The notes beneath the pieces were generated by a model that ran no database searches, had not been told where the DNA came from, and was given only the letters and a program-made list of their open reading frames with translations. Positions 6,319 through 7,521 of a stretch of DNA of 7,521 bases are shown here, in pieces (the stretch's first letter is position 1; each line of letters begins with the position of its first letter). Origin of the DNA: Bacteroides sp. (GTDB taxonomy: Bacteria > Bacteroidota > Bacteroidia > Bacteroidales > SM23-62); the NCBI GenBank assembly GCA_030589965.1, contig JAUUZM010000155.1, positions 1 to 7,521 on the forward strand, in the 5' to 3' direction. Both the position numbers and the translations under genes were made by a program.

Positions 6319-7521
6319 CAGATTTTTTGATACTCAATGCCATAGATACTGGCAATTTTATTCAGAATCGAGGCCACATGTCCAGTCCCGATGGCACAAT
6401 GATGGGAGGGACCTGCCATGGACCACTGGTTAATAAATTCACGGGCGGATAAGGAGAAGCGGTACCTTGAATTTGTGTTACCGATTTGCAGGGTAGGACC
6501 TTCCACTGACTCAGCCTCCGCACAAAGAAGTTTCACTTTGCCGTCTGCCGACTGGCAAACTGAAAGCAGAGTAACCGGACCGTTTATCACCTTCATTTGA
6601 ATGGAGAGTCCCTGTCCCGGTTTCCCGTGGTACACCGGCACCGGTACCAGTCCCACCTTACCATCCGAAATTTTAAAGTGAGCAGGTCCGTCATGACCCA
6701 GCATGACAATATCATCATTAAAATCCATCGCATAGAATTCGGAGAAAGATCCTCCGATGCCAAGAATGTCCATGATTTTCATTGCCTGAGCGTTTTTAAC
6801 CTCGCATTCGCCGGCGGTTGGGACATTATGTCCGGTGAGCAGAGTTAATCCGGGGATGAGTGATGTAACTATGTTTTCATAGTCAGGGTCTCCGTCTCCC
6901 TCATAATAGTATGCAAGGGAGCCAAGTTTGTATTCTTCCACCAATTTGTCAAGGGCAACGGATGTGCGGGCTGCCCGCAGAAGTTCTTTCACTGAACACT
7001 CTGAGGATACCTCAAATTCCTTATTGAATTGCTTAATTTTCTCTGCGGTTTCATCCTCAGTTACCTTCTCACGAATTGCTTTTAAGGTTCCGAACTCCAA
7101 CAGTTCAAAATGGTTGCCGAAGGTGACAGCCTGCTGGGTAAGATCACTGTAAACATCTAACATCCCGTTGTAATAATGACCCATCACGCCGGTGCGGTTG
7201 TTGTGCATGGACTTAACCACATCCATTGCCCGGATCCATTCATCGATCTCTTCCCAGACAAGGGGTTCTTCCATATATCCCGTGATGAGATGGTATTCTA
7301 TTCCTGCCCGATTGAAAACACTGGCAAGCTCGGGGGCTGTACAGGCCTGGCAGTAAGCCAGCCATTCTCCGGTCATTTCCCCCCGGTCGCCCATGGCATT
7401 AAATTTTTCGTAATCAATGGCTGCTGCCGGCTGCAGGTTCAGGACGAGTATGGGAACCCGGGTATTCTGAATGACAGGCAAAGCATTATGGGAAAGTGCA
7501 TAGGTTGAAATATACAAAACA
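6315..7521 (-). CDS. L-arabinose isomerase-like enzyme (L-fucose/L-arabinose isomerase family), N-terminus outside window
   Basis: Cytoplasmic metal-dependent aldose-ketose isomerase, most likely converting L-arabinose to L-ribulose. About 400 C-terminal residues are visible. The frame is open to the window edge, and the first possible initiator (TTG at 7517) lies inside the conserved fold, so roughly the first 80-100 residues are probably missing. Counting from that Leu codon, the four metal ligands of AraA-type enzymes can be placed: E237 (TAGE), E260 (SFSE), H275 (LGHDGPAH) and H373 (PSHH). Their spacings (23, 15, 98) resemble those of classical AraA (27, 17, 100). The sequence otherwise differs from E. 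coli AraA and belongs to the divergent COG2160-like group, so L-fucose or another sugar is possible. The GH51 arabinofuranosidase in the same locus favours arabinose. The acetylesterase gene follows 49 bases downstream of the stop. Confidence 0.82.
   Translation of the reverse strand, partial: VLYISTYALSHNALPVIQNTRVPILVLNLQPAAAIDYEKFNAMGDRGEMTGEWLAYCQACTAPELASVFNRAGIEYHLITGYMEEPLVWEEIDEWIRAMDVVKSMHNNRTGVMGHYYNGMLDVYSDLTQQAVTFGNHFELLEFGTLKAIREKVTEDETAEKIKQFNKEFEVSSECSVKELLRAARTSVALDKLVEEYKLGSLAYYYEGDGDPDYENIVTSLIPGLTLLTGHNVPTAGECEVKNAQAMKIMDILGIGGSFSEFYAMDFNDDIVMLGHDGPAHFKISDGKVGLVPVPVYHGKPGQGLSIQMKVINGPVTLLSVCQSADGKVKLLCAEAESVEGPTLQIGNTNSRYRFSLSAREFINQWSMAGPSHHCAIGTGHVASILNKIASIYGIEYQKIC

Noticed and set aside
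6418..7508. Plus-strand open frames opposite the isomerase gene
   Set aside because: They are antisense to a conserved enzyme and have no recognisable features.
7515..7517. TTG at 7517 as the true start of the isomerase
   Set aside because: The frame continues to the window edge and the protein would begin in the middle of a conserved domain; the gene is cut by the window.
1..7521. Search for tRNA or rRNA genes, CRISPR arrays, insertion sequences and attachment-site repeats around hipBA
   Set aside because: No cloverleaf, spaced repeats, transposase motifs or matching direct repeats flanking 3230-4898 were seen by eye; short or degenerate repeats could be missed without computation.

Overview
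The window looks like a piece of a Bacteroidota chromosome, from a member with a large plant-polysaccharide repertoire. The evidence is a SusD/RagB-type C-terminus at the left edge, Sec signal peptides on several carbohydrate-active enzymes, no Shine-Dalgarno motifs in front of the genes, and a TAnnTTTG-type -7 element before one of them. Most of the window is part of a polysaccharide utilisation locus (PUL) that fits pectin, especially acetylated rhamnogalacturonan I with arabinan side chains and oligogalacturonides.

Left part, plus strand: the last 47 codons of a SusD-like glycan-binding protein (1-144), a strong intrinsic terminator (173-210), an exported GH51 alpha-L-arabinofuranosidase (240-1805) and an exported PL22-like oligogalacturonate lyase homologue (1850-3229). 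Right part, minus strand: an L-arabinose isomerase-like enzyme that runs off the right edge (6315-7521), followed on the same strand by a CE12 rhamnogalacturonan acetylesterase with an extra N-terminal beta domain and a putative lipoprotein signal (4895-6265).

Between the two arms sits a complete hipB-hipA type II toxin-antitoxin pair (3311-3625 and 3630-4898). A 43-bp near-palindrome lies across its promoter and start region and is the obvious candidate for a HipB autoregulatory operator. The hipA stop codon overlaps the stop codon of the convergent esterase gene. The module has no evident metabolic link with its neighbours and looks like cargo placed between two PUL transcription units.

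Inferred working scheme: the SusC/D system imports glycan pieces. The CE12 enzyme removes acetyl groups from the rhamnogalacturonan backbone, the GH51 enzyme frees L-arabinose from arabinan, and the PL22-like protein may act on oligogalacturonides. The isomerase then turns cytoplasmic L-arabinose into L-ribulose. No RNA genes, CRISPR arrays or insertion sequences were seen. I found no clearly new system. The items most worth a second look are the hipBA operator palindrome, the altered metal site of the PL22-like protein, and the terminator placed directly in front of the arabinofuranosidase gene.
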